DNA of 64,000 nucleotides from NCBI GenBank assembly GCA_004564215.1, contig CP024846.1, positions 3,175,501 through 3,239,500 on the forward strand, written 5' to 3'. The notes under the pieces were generated by a model, which was given only the letters and a program-made list of their open reading frames with translations, ran no database searches and was not told the DNA's origin. Positions 16,335-25,341 of the stretch are shown here, in pieces (within the stretch, counting starts at the first letter, position 1; every line of letters starts with the position of its first letter). Position numbers and translations under genes: made by a program. This DNA is from Beijerinckiaceae bacterium (GTDB lineage: Bacteria; Pseudomonadota; Alphaproteobacteria; Rhizobiales; Beijerinckiaceae).

Positions 16335-19307
16335 ATGCCCAACAAAATGCTCATCGATTCATCTCACCCCGAAGAAACAAGGGTTGTCGTCCTTCGCGGT
16401 AACCGGGTTGAAGAATTCGATTTCGAATCCGCCAGCAAAAAGCAACTTCGCGGAAATATCTATCTCGCCAAAGTCATGAGGGTTGAGCCGTCGCTGCAGG
16501 CCGCATTCGTCGACTACGGCGGCAATCGACACGGTTTTCTCGCGTTCTCGGAAATCCATCCCGATTATTACCAGATTCCCGTCGCCGATCGACAGGTTCT
16601 CCTGGAGGAAGAGGCGAGGGCTCAACGCGACGAGGAAGACGACGCCTCCCGCTCGCAGCGCCGCAGCCGCCGTTTCAGACGCGGAGATCGCGAAGGTCAG
16701 CGGGCCGAAAAACGCCGCGGCGACGATGAAACCTTGTCCGAGCCCTACGTCGGATCCGAAAACGCCGCGCGCCCGGAGACGGAGAGCGAGCAATCGAACG
16801 CGTCGGCGTTTGAGGGCGAGCCTCGGGGCGAGGCTTTCTCCGAAAATCAATCTGAAAATCAGCCCGAAACTGCCTCGTCCGGATCCGTCGAGTTTGAACA
16901 AGAGTTTCCTGCATCAGCGCGGCAGGACTCCTTTGAGGAGGAAGCCGTGGCGACCTCTGAACTAGCGCCGGCCAATGGATTTGCCGCGAGCGGCTCGGGG
17001 GAAGACAACGAAGCTCCTACCAGGGCGGCTGCGGACGAAAGCGCAGAGAGCAGATCGGAAGAGGCCGAGACCCAGTCGCGCGAACGCCGGAATTCCGACG
17101 ATGACGACAGGGATGGGGAAGACTCCGGCGAGGATGGCGCGGGCGAAATCGAACAGCTCGGCGGCGATGCCATGGAGGAGGTGCCGGTCCATCAATATCG
17201 CCACCGCAAGCAGTACAAAATCCAGGAAGTCATCAAGCGCCGCCAAGTTCTGCTCATCCAAGTCGTGAAGGAGGAGCGCGGAAATAAGGGCGCGGCGCTC
17301 ACAACCTATTTGTCGCTGGCCGGACGCTATTCGGTGCTGATGCCGAATACGGCGCGGGGCGGCGGTATCTCGCGGAAGATCACCGATTCCGGTGATCGTC
17401 AGCGGCTGAAATCCATTGCTCAAGAGCTTGAGGTGCCAGAAGGCATGGGCGTGATCGTGCGCACCGCCGGCGCCGCGCGGACCAAGGCTGAAGTCAAGCG
17501 CGATTTCGAATATCTGCTTCGGATGTGGGAGACGGTGCGCGAGACCACCTTGCAATCTACCGCTCCGACACTGGTTTATGAAGAAGGCTCGCTGATCAAG
17601 CGATCCATCCGCGATCTCTACAACAAGGACATCGATGAAATCGTTGTCGCCGGCGATAACGGCTACCGCGAGGCCAAGGAATTCATGCGCTTGCTGATGC
17701 CGAGCCATGCCAAGACCGTTCAGCCTTATCGCGACCCGCAACCGATGTTCGCGAAGTCCGGCGTCGAGGCGCAACTGGACGCCATGTTCTCCAACCAGGT
17801 GACTTTGAAGTCCGGCGGCTACATCGTCATCAATCAAACCGAGGCGCTGGTTGCGATCGACGTCAACTCGGGCCGGTCGACGCGCGAACATAACATCGAG
17901 GACACCGCGCTGCGGACGAACCTCGAAGCGGCCGACGAGATCAGCCGGCAACTGCGGCTGCGCGATTTAGCCGGGCTCATCGTCATCGATTTCATCGATA
18001 TGGAGGAGAACCGGAACAATCGCACCGTCGAGCGCCGCCTGAAAGACGCGCTCAAGAATGACCGGGCGCGTATTCAGGTTGGCCGGATGTCGCATTTCGG
18101 TCTCTTGGAAATGTCGCGCCAACGCATGCGCACCGGCGTCATCGAAGGCTCGACGGTCGCCTGTCCGCATTGCGCCGGAGCCGGCATGGTTCGCTCGACC
18201 TCTTCGATCGCCCTGCATGTCCTGCGGGTTCTGGAGGACTCTCTGATCAAGAGTTCGAGCTACGATATCATCGTCAAAACCAGAACCGTCGTCGCGCTCT
18301 ACATTCTCAATCAGAAGCGCGCTCATTTGCGCGAACTGGAAAAACGGTTCGGCGTATCGGTGACAATCGCGGCCGATGACACGCTCACGGGCGCGAATTA
18401 TTACACGCTGGAACGGGGCGAGCTGGCAGTCGCCAAGGAGATGCTTGTCTCCGCCGTGCCAAGCGAGGCACAGCAGCCCATGATCCCAGTAGCCGCAGAG
18501 AGCGAGGACGAGGTCGAAGCATCCGCTGATGTCGCTCGCGAGGGGCCGGAGACGGGTGGCGAGCGTCGCGACGGTGAAAACGAGTCCGATGTCCGGCAAA
18601 GGCGCAGGCGCAGGCGCAGGCGTGGCCGGGGTGGCGATCGCGAAGTCTCGGGAATCGCCGCGAACGCGCCGCAGCCCCCCGACGATGCCCTGGAAGTCAT
18701 GGCCAACATGGGAGGGCTCGCAACTCCGGGAGTCGCAGCCGAAATTGAGGTGGAGGGCGAAGCCTTGCCGCCTGCAACGGACGATGACCGTGAGGCGCGC
18801 CATCAAGGCGGGCGTCGGCGCTCTCGGCGCGGCGGGCGCGGGCCGCGCGAAGCATCCCGCACTGGCGAAGCCGAGGCAGGAGCGCCGGCATTGGCGTTCT
18901 CGTCCGAATCGGACGCCGCGATGACGGGTGCCGAACCAAGTGCGGAAGGAGACGAGACGCCGCCCGCAAGACCACGGCCCGATCGTCGGGGACCACGGAC
19001 ACGCGGCCCACGCTTTGTTCAAGAGATTGCGGCGACGCCCGAATCCCAGTTTGAACCGCACGCCGTGGCGCTTGCCGAACCGCAAGGCCGGGAATCCGCG
19101 ATGGCTGTTTCCGCCGGAGAGGAGTCAAGGACGCCTTTCGGGGAAACCGCTCGCGGTTCCGAGAACGCTGCGACGCAGGAACACGAAGTGGCGCTCGCAA
19201 CTGGCGAGCCTTCGCCGCGCGTGAAAGACTCATCGCAGCAAGAGGATCCGTCCCGGCCGAAACGTTCTGGCTGGTGGCAGCGGGCTAGAGCAAGCTGGCG
19301 CGGTTAA
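16335..19307 (+). CDS. rne: Ribonuclease E/G
   Basis: Endoribonuclease that initiates mRNA decay and processes rRNA/tRNA; scaffold of the degradosome at the membrane or cytosol. Start ATG at 16335 (MPNKMLIDSSHPEETRVVV), giving 990 aa. The S1 domain opens at about residue 38 (GNIYLAKVMRVEPSLQAAFV) and is interrupted by an acidic, Arg/Glu-rich low-complexity insert (about 95-280), then resumes at YKIQEVIKRRQVLLIQV. The DNase I-like catalytic Asp residues are Asp509 (AIDVNSG) and Asp552 (VIDFIDMEENRN). The zinc-link is CPHC at 610-613. After about residue 700 the tail is disordered, with Arg-rich RNA-binding patches. Large S1 inserts are typical of alphaproteobacterial RNase E. Confidence 0.93.
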   Translation: MPNKMLIDSSHPEETRVVVLRGNRVEEFDFESASKKQLRGNIYLAKVMRVEPSLQAAFVDYGGNRHGFLAFSEIHPDYYQIPVADRQVLLEEEARAQRDEEDDASRSQRRSRRFRRGDREGQRAEKRRGDDETLSEPYVGSENAARPETESEQSNASAFEGEPRGEAFSENQSENQPETASSGSVEFEQEFPASARQDSFEEEAVATSELAPANGFAASGSGEDNEAPTRAAADESAESRSEEAETQSRERRNSDDDDRDGEDSGEDGAGEIEQLGGDAMEEVPVHQYRHRKQYKIQEVIKRRQVLLIQVVKEERGNKGAALTTYLSLAGRYSVLMPNTARGGGISRKITDSGDRQRLKSIAQELEVPEGMGVIVRTAGAARTKAEVKRDFEYLLRMWETVRETTLQSTAPTLVYEEGSLIKRSIRDLYNKDIDEIVVAGDNGYREAKEFMRLLMPSHAKTVQPYRDPQPMFAKSGVEAQLDAMFSNQVTLKSGGYIVINQTEALVAIDVNSGRSTREHNIEDTALRTNLEAADEISRQLRLRDLAGLIVIDFIDMEENRNNRTVERRLKDALKNDRARIQVGRMSHFGLLEMSRQRMRTGVIEGSTVACPHCAGAGMVRSTSSIALHVLRVLEDSLIKSSSYDIIVKTRTVVALYILNQKRAHLRELEKRFGVSVTIAADDTLTGANYYTLERGELAVAKEMLVSAVPSEAQQPMIPVAAESEDEVEASADVAREGPETGGERRDGENESDVRQRRRRRRRRGRGGDREVSGIAANAPQPPDDALEVMANMGGLATPGVAAEIEVEGEALPPATDDDREARHQGGRRRSRRGGRGPREASRTGEAEAGAPALAFSSESDAAMTGAEPSAEGDETPPARPRPDRRGPRTRGPRFVQEIAATPESQFEPHAVALAEPQGRESAMAVSAGEESRTPFGETARGSENAATQEHEVALATGEPSPRVKDSSQQEDPSRPKRSGWWQRARASWRG

Positions 19308-19360
19308 CCGCCAGCGCGCACTTCGATCCAGGCAGAGAGGGTCCTTTCGCAAGGATTGCT

Positions 19361-19840
19361 CTACCTGGATTCAAGCTGGCCCTTTAAAGTCTTCAATCCC
19401 GTGGAATAGGTTTCCGAGACAAGGCTTTTGGCCTTGGCTGCGGGGCCAATCGGCTTGTAAGAGCTTATCCAGACAATGTTGACCTTGCCGCTGTCGATGG
19501 GCAGAACCCGAATTGTTGAGGTGTAGTTCTCGACGGGCAGAGGACTTTGCAAATTTCGGTAGCTATAGGCGTGGGTCTGATCGTTCCAGTAGGTCGCTTG
19601 CTCGACGAACTTCCCGCCCTCCTTGGTGGTGAGAATACGGACGTCGGCGGTGATGGCGTTTTGAAATTCGCACGAGGCGATCGAGGGATGCCAATTTTTG
19701 ATTCCGCAAAAATCGCCGATGGCGGACCAGGCCTTATCGGGTGTGGTATTGATCTCGATTCTTTCCATGACTTGATCCGCCGAAACAGCGTTCGCGGAAG
19801 CAAGTAAGAAAAACGCGGTTAGCACCCACCATCTTCGCAT
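19361..19840 (-). CDS. Secreted SRPBCC (START-like) family protein
   Basis: About 159 aa from ATG at 19840 (MRRWWVLTAFFLLASANAVSA, a clear signal peptide). An upstream ATG at 19879 would add 13 residues without a signal. The mature part resembles polyketide cyclase/dehydrase-type SRPBCC proteins: VMERIEINTTPDKAWSAIGDF, then IKNWHPSIASCEF and a C-terminal helix. Such domains bind hydrophobic ligands; a periplasmic version suggests ligand or lipid handling. It lies 45 bp downstream of the aminotransferase gene and may be cotranscribed. Confidence 0.75.
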   Translation of the reverse strand: MRRWWVLTAFFLLASANAVSADQVMERIEINTTPDKAWSAIGDFCGIKNWHPSIASCEFQNAITADVRILTTKEGGKFVEQATYWNDQTHAYSYRNLQSPLPVENYTSTIRVLPIDSGKVNIVWISSYKPIGPAAKAKSLVSETYSTGLKTLKGQLESR

Positions 19841-19885
19841 CGTGCCGTTCCTGATCCCGCGCGCGAGACCTTCCATCATTGCTTT

Positions 19886-21076
19886 TCAGCGTAGCCATGA
19901 CCTCAGCCGCTGAATTGCCTCGACGATATCATTTTCGGGTCCGGCAAAGGATAGTCGGATGGTCGATTTGCCGGCAAGCCTGTCGAAATCGAGACCGGGC
20001 GTCGTCGCAACGCCGGTTGCCTCGAGCATTCTGTCGCAAAAATCGAGGGAGTTGTCGCTGAAGCGTGAAATGTCGATGTAGAGATAAAACGCGCCGTCGG
20101 CGGGAAGAAAATCACTCAGTCCAACGCCGGGCAATTCGTTGATGAGGACAGCGCGGTTGCGCGCATAGCCCGCAAGAATGCCTTGCAATTCCTCTTGCGC
20201 ATCGAAAACAGCCTCGGCTCCGACTTGACTTAAGAACGGGACGGAGACCGCCAAGCTTTGTTGCAAACGCTCGATCGGGCGCACCAGATGTTCGGGCAGG
20301 ACCAGCCAGCCGATGCGCCAGCCGGTCATGCAAAAATATTTGGAGAAGGAATTGGCGACTATCGCTTCGGATGAAAATTTCAGCGCTGTTTCAGCGGGTT
20401 CGCCATAGGTCAGGCCGTGATACACCTCATCGGAAATGAAGGTAATACCGAGCTGCTCGCAAGTCTCGCAAATGTCCCGCAACTGCTGTTGGTTCATCAT
20501 AATCCCGGTCGGATTGGCCGGGCTCATCAGCAAGAGCCCGTCGAGCTTTTTCCGCGCCTGGGCGGCCTCGATCATCGCGGGCGTGACACTGAAACGAGTC
20601 GCTTGGGTGGTTTCGATCATGACCGGCTCGATACCAAACGCCTCGAGGATGTTGCGATAGGCCGGATAGCCGGGCGCTGCGATCGCGACCCGCGCGCCCG
20701 GATCGAAGAGCGCTAAAAACGCCAGGGCAAAACCGCCCGACGAACCGATGGTCACGGCGATTCGTTCGGGCCCGATCGCGACCCCGTAGGTGTCGCTATA
20801 GTAGCGGGCGATGCGGGCGCGAAGGCTGGGTCTGCCGAGCGCCTCAGTGTAGCCAATGCGGCGCCCGTCGAGAACAGCCATGGCAGCCTCACGCACCGCG
20901 CGCGGCGGCGGCGCTGCGGGCTCGCCAATTTCGAGGTGGATAATATCATGGCCCTCGCGCTCCCGGCGGGTGGCTTTGGCCAGAACATCCAACGCCATGA
21001 AGGGCGCGACATTCGATCTAAGGGACAAAGGCGCCTTCGAGTGGGGCGGAGCTGCGGGGCCTGTATCCTTTTTCAT
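19886..21076 (-). CDS. Pyridoxal-phosphate aminotransferase, class I/II (fold type I)
   Basis: A 396-aa PLP-dependent aminotransferase of the aspartate/aromatic type. Landmarks: HLEIGEPAAPPP near the N-terminus, YPAYRN, SPANPTGIM, SDEVYHGLTYG, the PLP-lysine motif NSFSKYFCMTGWRIGW, and the substrate-carboxylate Arg region STIRLSFAG near the C-terminus. The exact amino donor is not readable. It is followed on the same strand by the SRPBCC gene. Confidence 0.87.
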   Translation of the reverse strand: MKKDTGPAAPPHSKAPLSLRSNVAPFMALDVLAKATRREREGHDIIHLEIGEPAAPPPRAVREAAMAVLDGRRIGYTEALGRPSLRARIARYYSDTYGVAIGPERIAVTIGSSGGFALAFLALFDPGARVAIAAPGYPAYRNILEAFGIEPVMIETTQATRFSVTPAMIEAAQARKKLDGLLLMSPANPTGIMMNQQQLRDICETCEQLGITFISDEVYHGLTYGEPAETALKFSSEAIVANSFSKYFCMTGWRIGWLVLPEHLVRPIERLQQSLAVSVPFLSQVGAEAVFDAQEELQGILAGYARNRAVLINELPGVGLSDFLPADGAFYLYIDISRFSDNSLDFCDRMLEATGVATTPGLDFDRLAGKSTIRLSFAGPENDIVEAIQRLRSWLR

Positions 21077-21332
21077 GGTTTATCCCAACGCCTTGCGCCA
21101 AAACGCGGCCTCATTGCGAAGCTCCAGGAGTTTTACGTGGCTAGCCAAAGCTGTTTTGCGTTCAAGCTAACGTGAATTCAGCATCAAGGCCAATTTTCAA
21201 CATGATCCCTCGCCAATGGAAGCGACTTTAATTCCTAATAAATCGTGGTTCGAGCGACGCCTGTGGGTTTCGCGACGTTTCCATAGACGTTGGCATTGCT
21301 CTATGATGGTACCCTAGGCAGGAGGATGATTC

Positions 21333-22169
21333 ATGTTTCGGCAAAGCCCTTTTTCAAGTCCCGTAGTATTTGACTCTGACGTAAGCCATTCCTGTCATCG
21401 CCGCTTGTTCCGAGCCGGTTGGGCGGTCTTGGCTTTTGCCGGTCTCGCGCTCGCCTTCACACCAGCGCGTGCGGAAGGATTTTCAGCCAGCCAAAAAGCC
21501 GAGATAGAATCCATCATCAAGGATTATCTCTTGCAAAAGCCCGAAGTCCTGCGTGAAGCGATCGGCGTGCTTGAGGCCCGCGAGAAGGAAGCCGAGTCCA
21601 AGGCGCGCGCGGATATTGTGTCGGATCCCGCGAGCAAGCTGTTCAGCTCAGCCAATCAGGCGGTGGTTGGCAACCCGAACGGCAAAGTCACCCTCATCGA
21701 ATTTTTCGATTACAATTGCGGCTACTGCAAGCGCGCCTTGGGCGATCTCGTTCACCTGATGAAGGATCACCCCGACCTCCGGGTCGTTCTGCGCGATCTT
21801 CCGATCTTGTCTCCTGGCTCGCTTGAGGCGGCACGGATCGCGAATGCTTTCCGGGTTCAATTCCCCGGCGACAAATTCTGGGCGTTTCATCAAAAACTAC
21901 TTGCTGCGCGCGGTCCGGTGGGCAAGGCGGAAGCGCTGGCCGTCGCCAAGGATTTGGGCGCCGATATGGACAAGCTCGCGAAGGATTCGGCGCAGCCCGA
22001 AATCGTGGTCGGCATCGAGGAGTCGGAGAAACTCGCCAAGTCGCTACAGATCAACGGCACGCCAACCTATGTGATCGGCGAGGACGTCATCGTGGGCGCC
22101 GTCGGCTACGACGAGTTGCAGACAAAGGTCGTCAACATGAAGAAATGCGGCAAGGTCGCCTGTTCATGA
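21333..22169 (+). CDS. DsbA/ScsC-like periplasmic thiol:disulfide oxidoreductase
   Basis: A 278-aa exported thioredoxin-fold protein. Start ATG with a strong AGGAGG ribosome-binding site. A hydrophobic signal segment is at about 26-46. An N-terminal helical arm (about 50-100, FSASQKAEIESIIKDYL then EAREKEAESKARAD) resembles the oligomerisation region of ScsC-type proteins. The active site is CGYC (Cys129, Cys132) in EFFDYNCGYCKRA, and the cis-Pro loop is INGTPTYVIG. The mature chain has another cysteine pair near the C-terminus (KKCGKVACS). It could act as isomerase or oxidase in the periplasm; no DsbB/DsbD partner is adjacent. Confidence 0.85.
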   Translation: MFRQSPFSSPVVFDSDVSHSCHRRLFRAGWAVLAFAGLALAFTPARAEGFSASQKAEIESIIKDYLLQKPEVLREAIGVLEAREKEAESKARADIVSDPASKLFSSANQAVVGNPNGKVTLIEFFDYNCGYCKRALGDLVHLMKDHPDLRVVLRDLPILSPGSLEAARIANAFRVQFPGDKFWAFHQKLLAARGPVGKAEALAVAKDLGADMDKLAKDSAQPEIVVGIEESEKLAKSLQINGTPTYVIGEDVIVGAVGYDELQTKVVNMKKCGKVACS

Positions 22170-22190
22170 CCCCGCAAACGTCGAGAGGGA

Positions 22191-23351
22191 TCACGCGGCT
22201 TTCGCCTTCAGCGCCATGGCTGCCGCCGCGTAGCCGCCTCGGGCTCCATCGATAAAATGGACGTGGTTGCTGTTGGTGGGGGAGGGCGTAAAGCAGGTCA
22301 TCACCGCAGCATCCTGGCGGTGCAACCCGTAGCGGACCGTTCCCGCCGCGGCCGCGGCCTCAAGCCGCTTTTCGATCGCGTCGGCAAGCTCAGGCGTGCA
22401 ATCGAGGATCATGCGCAAGCCGTCCGCAAATTTTCGGAAATCGGAATTTTCAACGACTTGTTGCAGATAGACTGCAGGCACGAAACTCCCGACGCGGATC
22501 TTTAAATTCAAAATGAGGTAGTAGAGAAACGTCCGCGCGAGGACGAGGCCACGCCGAAAGAATAAAGGCGTGCGAACTCTGCGCAGGGTTCGCGCCTCCA
22601 GTTCAACTCCGGCCGAGGGCCATCGTAGCCGGGGCCCCGCCGGCGGGACGGGCTTCGACATGTCCGGACTCTTGGCGATGACCGCGACCACATCTTCGAT
22701 CACGGCTCGAAAGGCGGCGGTCTCCGCGTCCGCGCCGGGCACGATCAGCAGCGAGAGCACCAGACCGCGCGCCGCAGGCATCTCCTCGAAGCGGCACGAT
22801 AGTCCTGTCAGATCCGGACGAATAGTTGGCGACGCGGGAACCACCGCGAACTCGCCCCGCCGCATGGCAGCTTCTGCCCATTCCAATCCACCACCCGAGA
22901 ACATCGCGTAGGAAATATTGGGCGATGGAGCGAAACGGGCCACGCGCACATCCAAGCCCTGCGCGCGCACGATAGCAAGGGGCACCAGCGCCACGCGCAT
23001 GACAAGGCTAAGATCGCTTTTCACCCAGGCCGCGGTCGCGGCAAGTGCGTCGCGGGCCTTTGCAATGTCGTGGGGCGGCACGGCGAAAGTCGCCCCATCG
23101 CCGGCGAAAACATAGGGAAACTCGCGGCCGTCGAGGGCATTCTTGAGCGCGGCGATGACCGCGGCGCCGGCCATGTTTACGGCCTTATAGTGGTTCTCGC
23201 GAATGGCCTTTGTCGATTGCACAATGTCGGCGATGCCGATTGCCCAGCCATCCGGTAAGGCTTGATAGAGGGCCGGCTCCATCAGCCTGCCGAAACCCTC
23301 GAAGACGGGAATGTTCTCATAGAAAGGATCGTTGTCGGTGCCTTCGCTCAT
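22191..23351 (-). CDS. DUF3095 family protein
   Basis: About 386 aa. It matches the DUF3095 family by its WAIGIADIVQSTKAIRENHYKAVNMAG opening, FPYVFAGDGATFAVP and SYAMFSGGGLEWAEA. The GIADIVQSTK and FAGDGATF blocks look like the nucleotidyl-cyclase fold (metal Asp and GDG), suggesting a distant cyclase relationship; this is inference. The start at 23351 (MSEGTDNDPFYENIPVF) is preferred for domain fit; an in-frame ATG at 23393 is possible. Function unknown. Confidence 0.75.
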   Translation of the reverse strand: MSEGTDNDPFYENIPVFEGFGRLMEPALYQALPDGWAIGIADIVQSTKAIRENHYKAVNMAGAAVIAALKNALDGREFPYVFAGDGATFAVPPHDIAKARDALAATAAWVKSDLSLVMRVALVPLAIVRAQGLDVRVARFAPSPNISYAMFSGGGLEWAEAAMRRGEFAVVPASPTIRPDLTGLSCRFEEMPAARGLVLSLLIVPGADAETAAFRAVIEDVVAVIAKSPDMSKPVPPAGPRLRWPSAGVELEARTLRRVRTPLFFRRGLVLARTFLYYLILNLKIRVGSFVPAVYLQQVVENSDFRKFADGLRMILDCTPELADAIEKRLEAAAAAGTVRYGLHRQDAAVMTCFTPSPTNSNHVHFIDGARGGYAAAAMALKAKAA

Positions 23352-23509
23352 AGCCGCAAGCCGCTGGTTTGTGCGGAGCTGAGGGCTCCGCAAGCTTGGA
23401 AGCAGGGAGAAGAACCGGCGATCATCAAAGAATTCCCTTGCCTTTGATTGGCCAAAGCTTTGCCCTTTTCAGGGTGCTGATGGCCTCAACTTCAACCCGT
23501 GGAGTCCCC

Positions 23510-23761
23510 ATGCGCCTAAAACTATCTCTCGTGGCGATCCTGATAGCCGGAGCCGCCTTTGCCCAGCCAGCGTCACCGCAAGACGATATCGATAATGAGG
23601 GCCAAGGCGATGAGACCCCGTCCACGCAATGCATCATTGAGGCGCCCCAGCCCGATGTCGGACCGATCACCTGTGATACGCCGCCCGGACCGCCCGGCCT
23701 TCCCTGCTATTGTCCGGATGGCGGCTCGGCTCCAGGCCATAGGGTGCCCTCGGACTTTTAA
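23510..23761 (+). CDS. Small secreted proline/cysteine-containing hypothetical protein
   Basis: An 83-aa protein starting MRLKLSLVAILIAGAAFAQ, a textbook signal peptide. The mature part is acidic, then Pro/Gly-rich with four cysteines (QCIIEAPQ, ITCDTPPGPPG, CYCPDGGSA). It is followed 40 bp later by a strong intrinsic terminator, which supports it as a real monocistronic gene. Function unknown. Confidence 0.6.
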   Translation: MRLKLSLVAILIAGAAFAQPASPQDDIDNEGQGDETPSTQCIIEAPQPDVGPITCDTPPGPPGLPCYCPDGGSAPGHRVPSDF

Positions 23762-23800
23762 TTCGGCCGCCCATTTTCTTGGAGCACGTTCAGGGGAAAC

Positions 23801-23829
23801 AAAAGGGCGGAATTTCTTCCGCCCTTTTT
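23801..23829. terminator. Bidirectional intrinsic terminator
   Basis: AAAGGGCGGAA-TTTC-TTCCGCCCTTT, an 11-bp perfect stem with T-runs on both strands. It lies between the convergent small secreted gene (ends 23761) and the SmbP-like gene (minus strand, ends 23858) and can serve both. Confidence 0.85.
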
Positions 23830-23857
23830 GACTCTCAATTGGTTCGGCGAGGCTGCG

Positions 23858-24199
23858 TTACTTCGCGTGGGCGAGGTGACCCAAAGCTATGTCTGTCGAA
23901 GCGATTGCGTTGTCGAGCTTGCCGGCCTTCGCAAGCTCGATACCCGCCTTCAGATCCCTGATCGCGGCTTTCGCAAGAGGATTGGCGTTTTCTGCATCGG
24001 CCGCTTCTGCGTGCTGCACCGCGATTTGAACTTGCTCCACAAAAACTTCGGTGCGGCCTTGTCTGCCATTATTCGTGGCGGCTTCCGCGTGCTCGATCGC
24101 CTCGGCGATATGGTCTTCCGCAGCGAAGGAGATGCTCGGCGCGAAGCTCGTTGCAATACCAAGACAGAGAGCGATCGCGGCAAGTTTGCGAGTTATCAT
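23858..24199 (-). CDS. SmbP-like small metal-binding periplasmic protein
   Basis: A 113-aa protein starting MITRKLAAIALCLGIATSF (signal peptide) with a GGGAGGAAC ribosome-binding site. The mature part is all-helical with spaced histidines in Ala/Glu-rich repeats: HIAEAIEHAEAA, VQIAVQHAEAAD and ALGHLAHAK. This resembles SmbP of Nitrosomonas europaea, a periplasmic copper-binding protein. The neighbour across the shared terminator is another small secreted protein. Metal preference here is inferred from the family. Confidence 0.68.
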   Translation of the reverse strand: MITRKLAAIALCLGIATSFAPSISFAAEDHIAEAIEHAEAATNNGRQGRTEVFVEQVQIAVQHAEAADAENANPLAKAAIRDLKAGIELAKAGKLDNAIASTDIALGHLAHAK

Positions 24200-24784
24200 T
24201 TTTGTTCCTCCCGAGAGTTGCAATTCCTCCCAAGAGTTGACGCTTCATGGAAAGAAATTCGACAATCCTGTCATAAAGATAGGTGGCATGCGTGCCGAGT
24301 CGTTGTCAAGCGCACAGCCAAGACGGCCGGCTTAGGTTTCGAGGGAGACCAAGACGAAGGTCCGAGACAGAGCGCGCGATCCTCTCGCGTCTGCTGGAAT
24401 ATGCGAGTTGGGCGACTATTGGCAAGCATCACGAAAACGGGCCGATGACGGAACTGATCAACGTCATCCAAACCAACCTCAACGACGCGCGTGAAGCCGA
24501 GGGCGGCGTCCCATGATCGTCGAGACTGTCCTCGCTCAGCCGATAGTCGGCCTTAAAAAAGCGAGAGCGATGTTGCGACCAGATCTGCGCTATGCGTGAA
24601 TGGCTGATGCGGCCTGGCCGCACGTTTTTTGGCACGCGGCGAAACGATTATGGATCGTGGAGCGTTTCTCAAGCAACGCTCAGCTCTGTCGATAAGGCGA
24701 AATAAGGCCAATCTGAGGTTCCAGTTCCCGGCAATCTGGGGAATGGCAATTTAGATGAGTAATTTTGAAGAGGGAGGTAGATTG
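24200..24784. other. Gap with terminator and possible mini-ORFs, no firm gene
   Basis: The first 80 bp are probably the SmbP promoter region. On the plus strand a short frame starting at 24444 (MTELINVIQTNLNDAREAEG) ends at 24516 and overlaps by ATGA a 28-codon frame, 24512-24598 (MIVETVLAQPIVGLKKAR). The two are followed by an intrinsic terminator at 24608. Neither has a good ribosome-binding site. They could be a remnant of a decayed gene or part of a small RNA transcript. Confidence 0.35.
24608..24630 (+). terminator. Intrinsic terminator, upstream transcript unknown
   Basis: TGCGGC-CTG-GCCGCA, a 6-bp GC-rich stem, then CG and six Ts. It is on the plus strand with no firmly identified gene upstream, implying an unannotated small transcript in 24200-24608. 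Confidence 0.55.
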
Positions 24785-25072
24785 ATGCGCATTGCAAGCA
24801 TAGCTTTCTTGGTATCTTCGTTGATCGCGGGGTGCCTTTTGTTCACAGCAGGTTCCACAAACGCTGAGGTATCTGTATCGAACGTCATCGTCGCCCAGGC
24901 TGGCTCTGATGTGAAGAGTTTCAAAAAACAAAAAAACAGGGAAGGCGGGGAATCATGTTCGGTTGTGTGCAATAGCGGCGCTACGGCTAATCAGTCGTGC
25001 ACTGCAAAATATCCTACCTGCAGGTGCAGTTGCAGCAGCAGCAGCGGGGCGTCCTGTTATTGTGGCCCTTGA
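24785..25072 (+). CDS. Small secreted cysteine-rich hypothetical protein
   Basis: A 95-aa protein from ATG 24785 with a GAGGGAGGTAG ribosome-binding site. N-terminus MRIASIAFLVSSLIAGCLLF is a signal peptide; the cysteine after SLIAG could also be a lipobox residue. The mature N-part is VSVSNVIVAQAGSDVK, followed by a basic stretch and a C-terminal 40-residue domain with eight cysteines (SCSVVC, SCTAKYPTCRCSC, SCYCGP) and many serines. Composition suggests a disulfide-stabilised or metal-binding mini-domain. No known family recognised. Confidence 0.6.
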   Translation: MRIASIAFLVSSLIAGCLLFTAGSTNAEVSVSNVIVAQAGSDVKSFKKQKNREGGESCSVVCNSGATANQSCTAKYPTCRCSCSSSSGASCYCGP

Positions 25073-25341
25073 TCTTGATGATGGCTGAGCGGCAAGAGGA
25101 GTGCCCGGGCCGAGTCAATCGTGGCTTCGAAATTCTTCGCCAGCCTACGGTTTCGGTTGATCCACGATAACTGCGTTTATGCGACCGCGAGACGCTCACG
25201 CCCGTTTGGGCTGTCATGATCCGAATGCGCGACGCGACGCCACGACGCGGTCCGCCACAGATGCGCTGCGGGCCGCATTGCGTTGGGGCCCTTGCCGAGG
25301 CAGGGCTGTCACTGCCATTAGATACAAGTATTTGATTTTAC

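Noticed and set aside
15629-16402. 257-codon frame in the rne leader running into rne
   Set aside because: No domain, overlaps the true rne start in another frame, and has poor codon usage.
23369-23509. Longer start for the small secreted protein
   Set aside because: The upstream codons have no signal peptide; MRLKLSLVAIL at 23510 gives a clear one.
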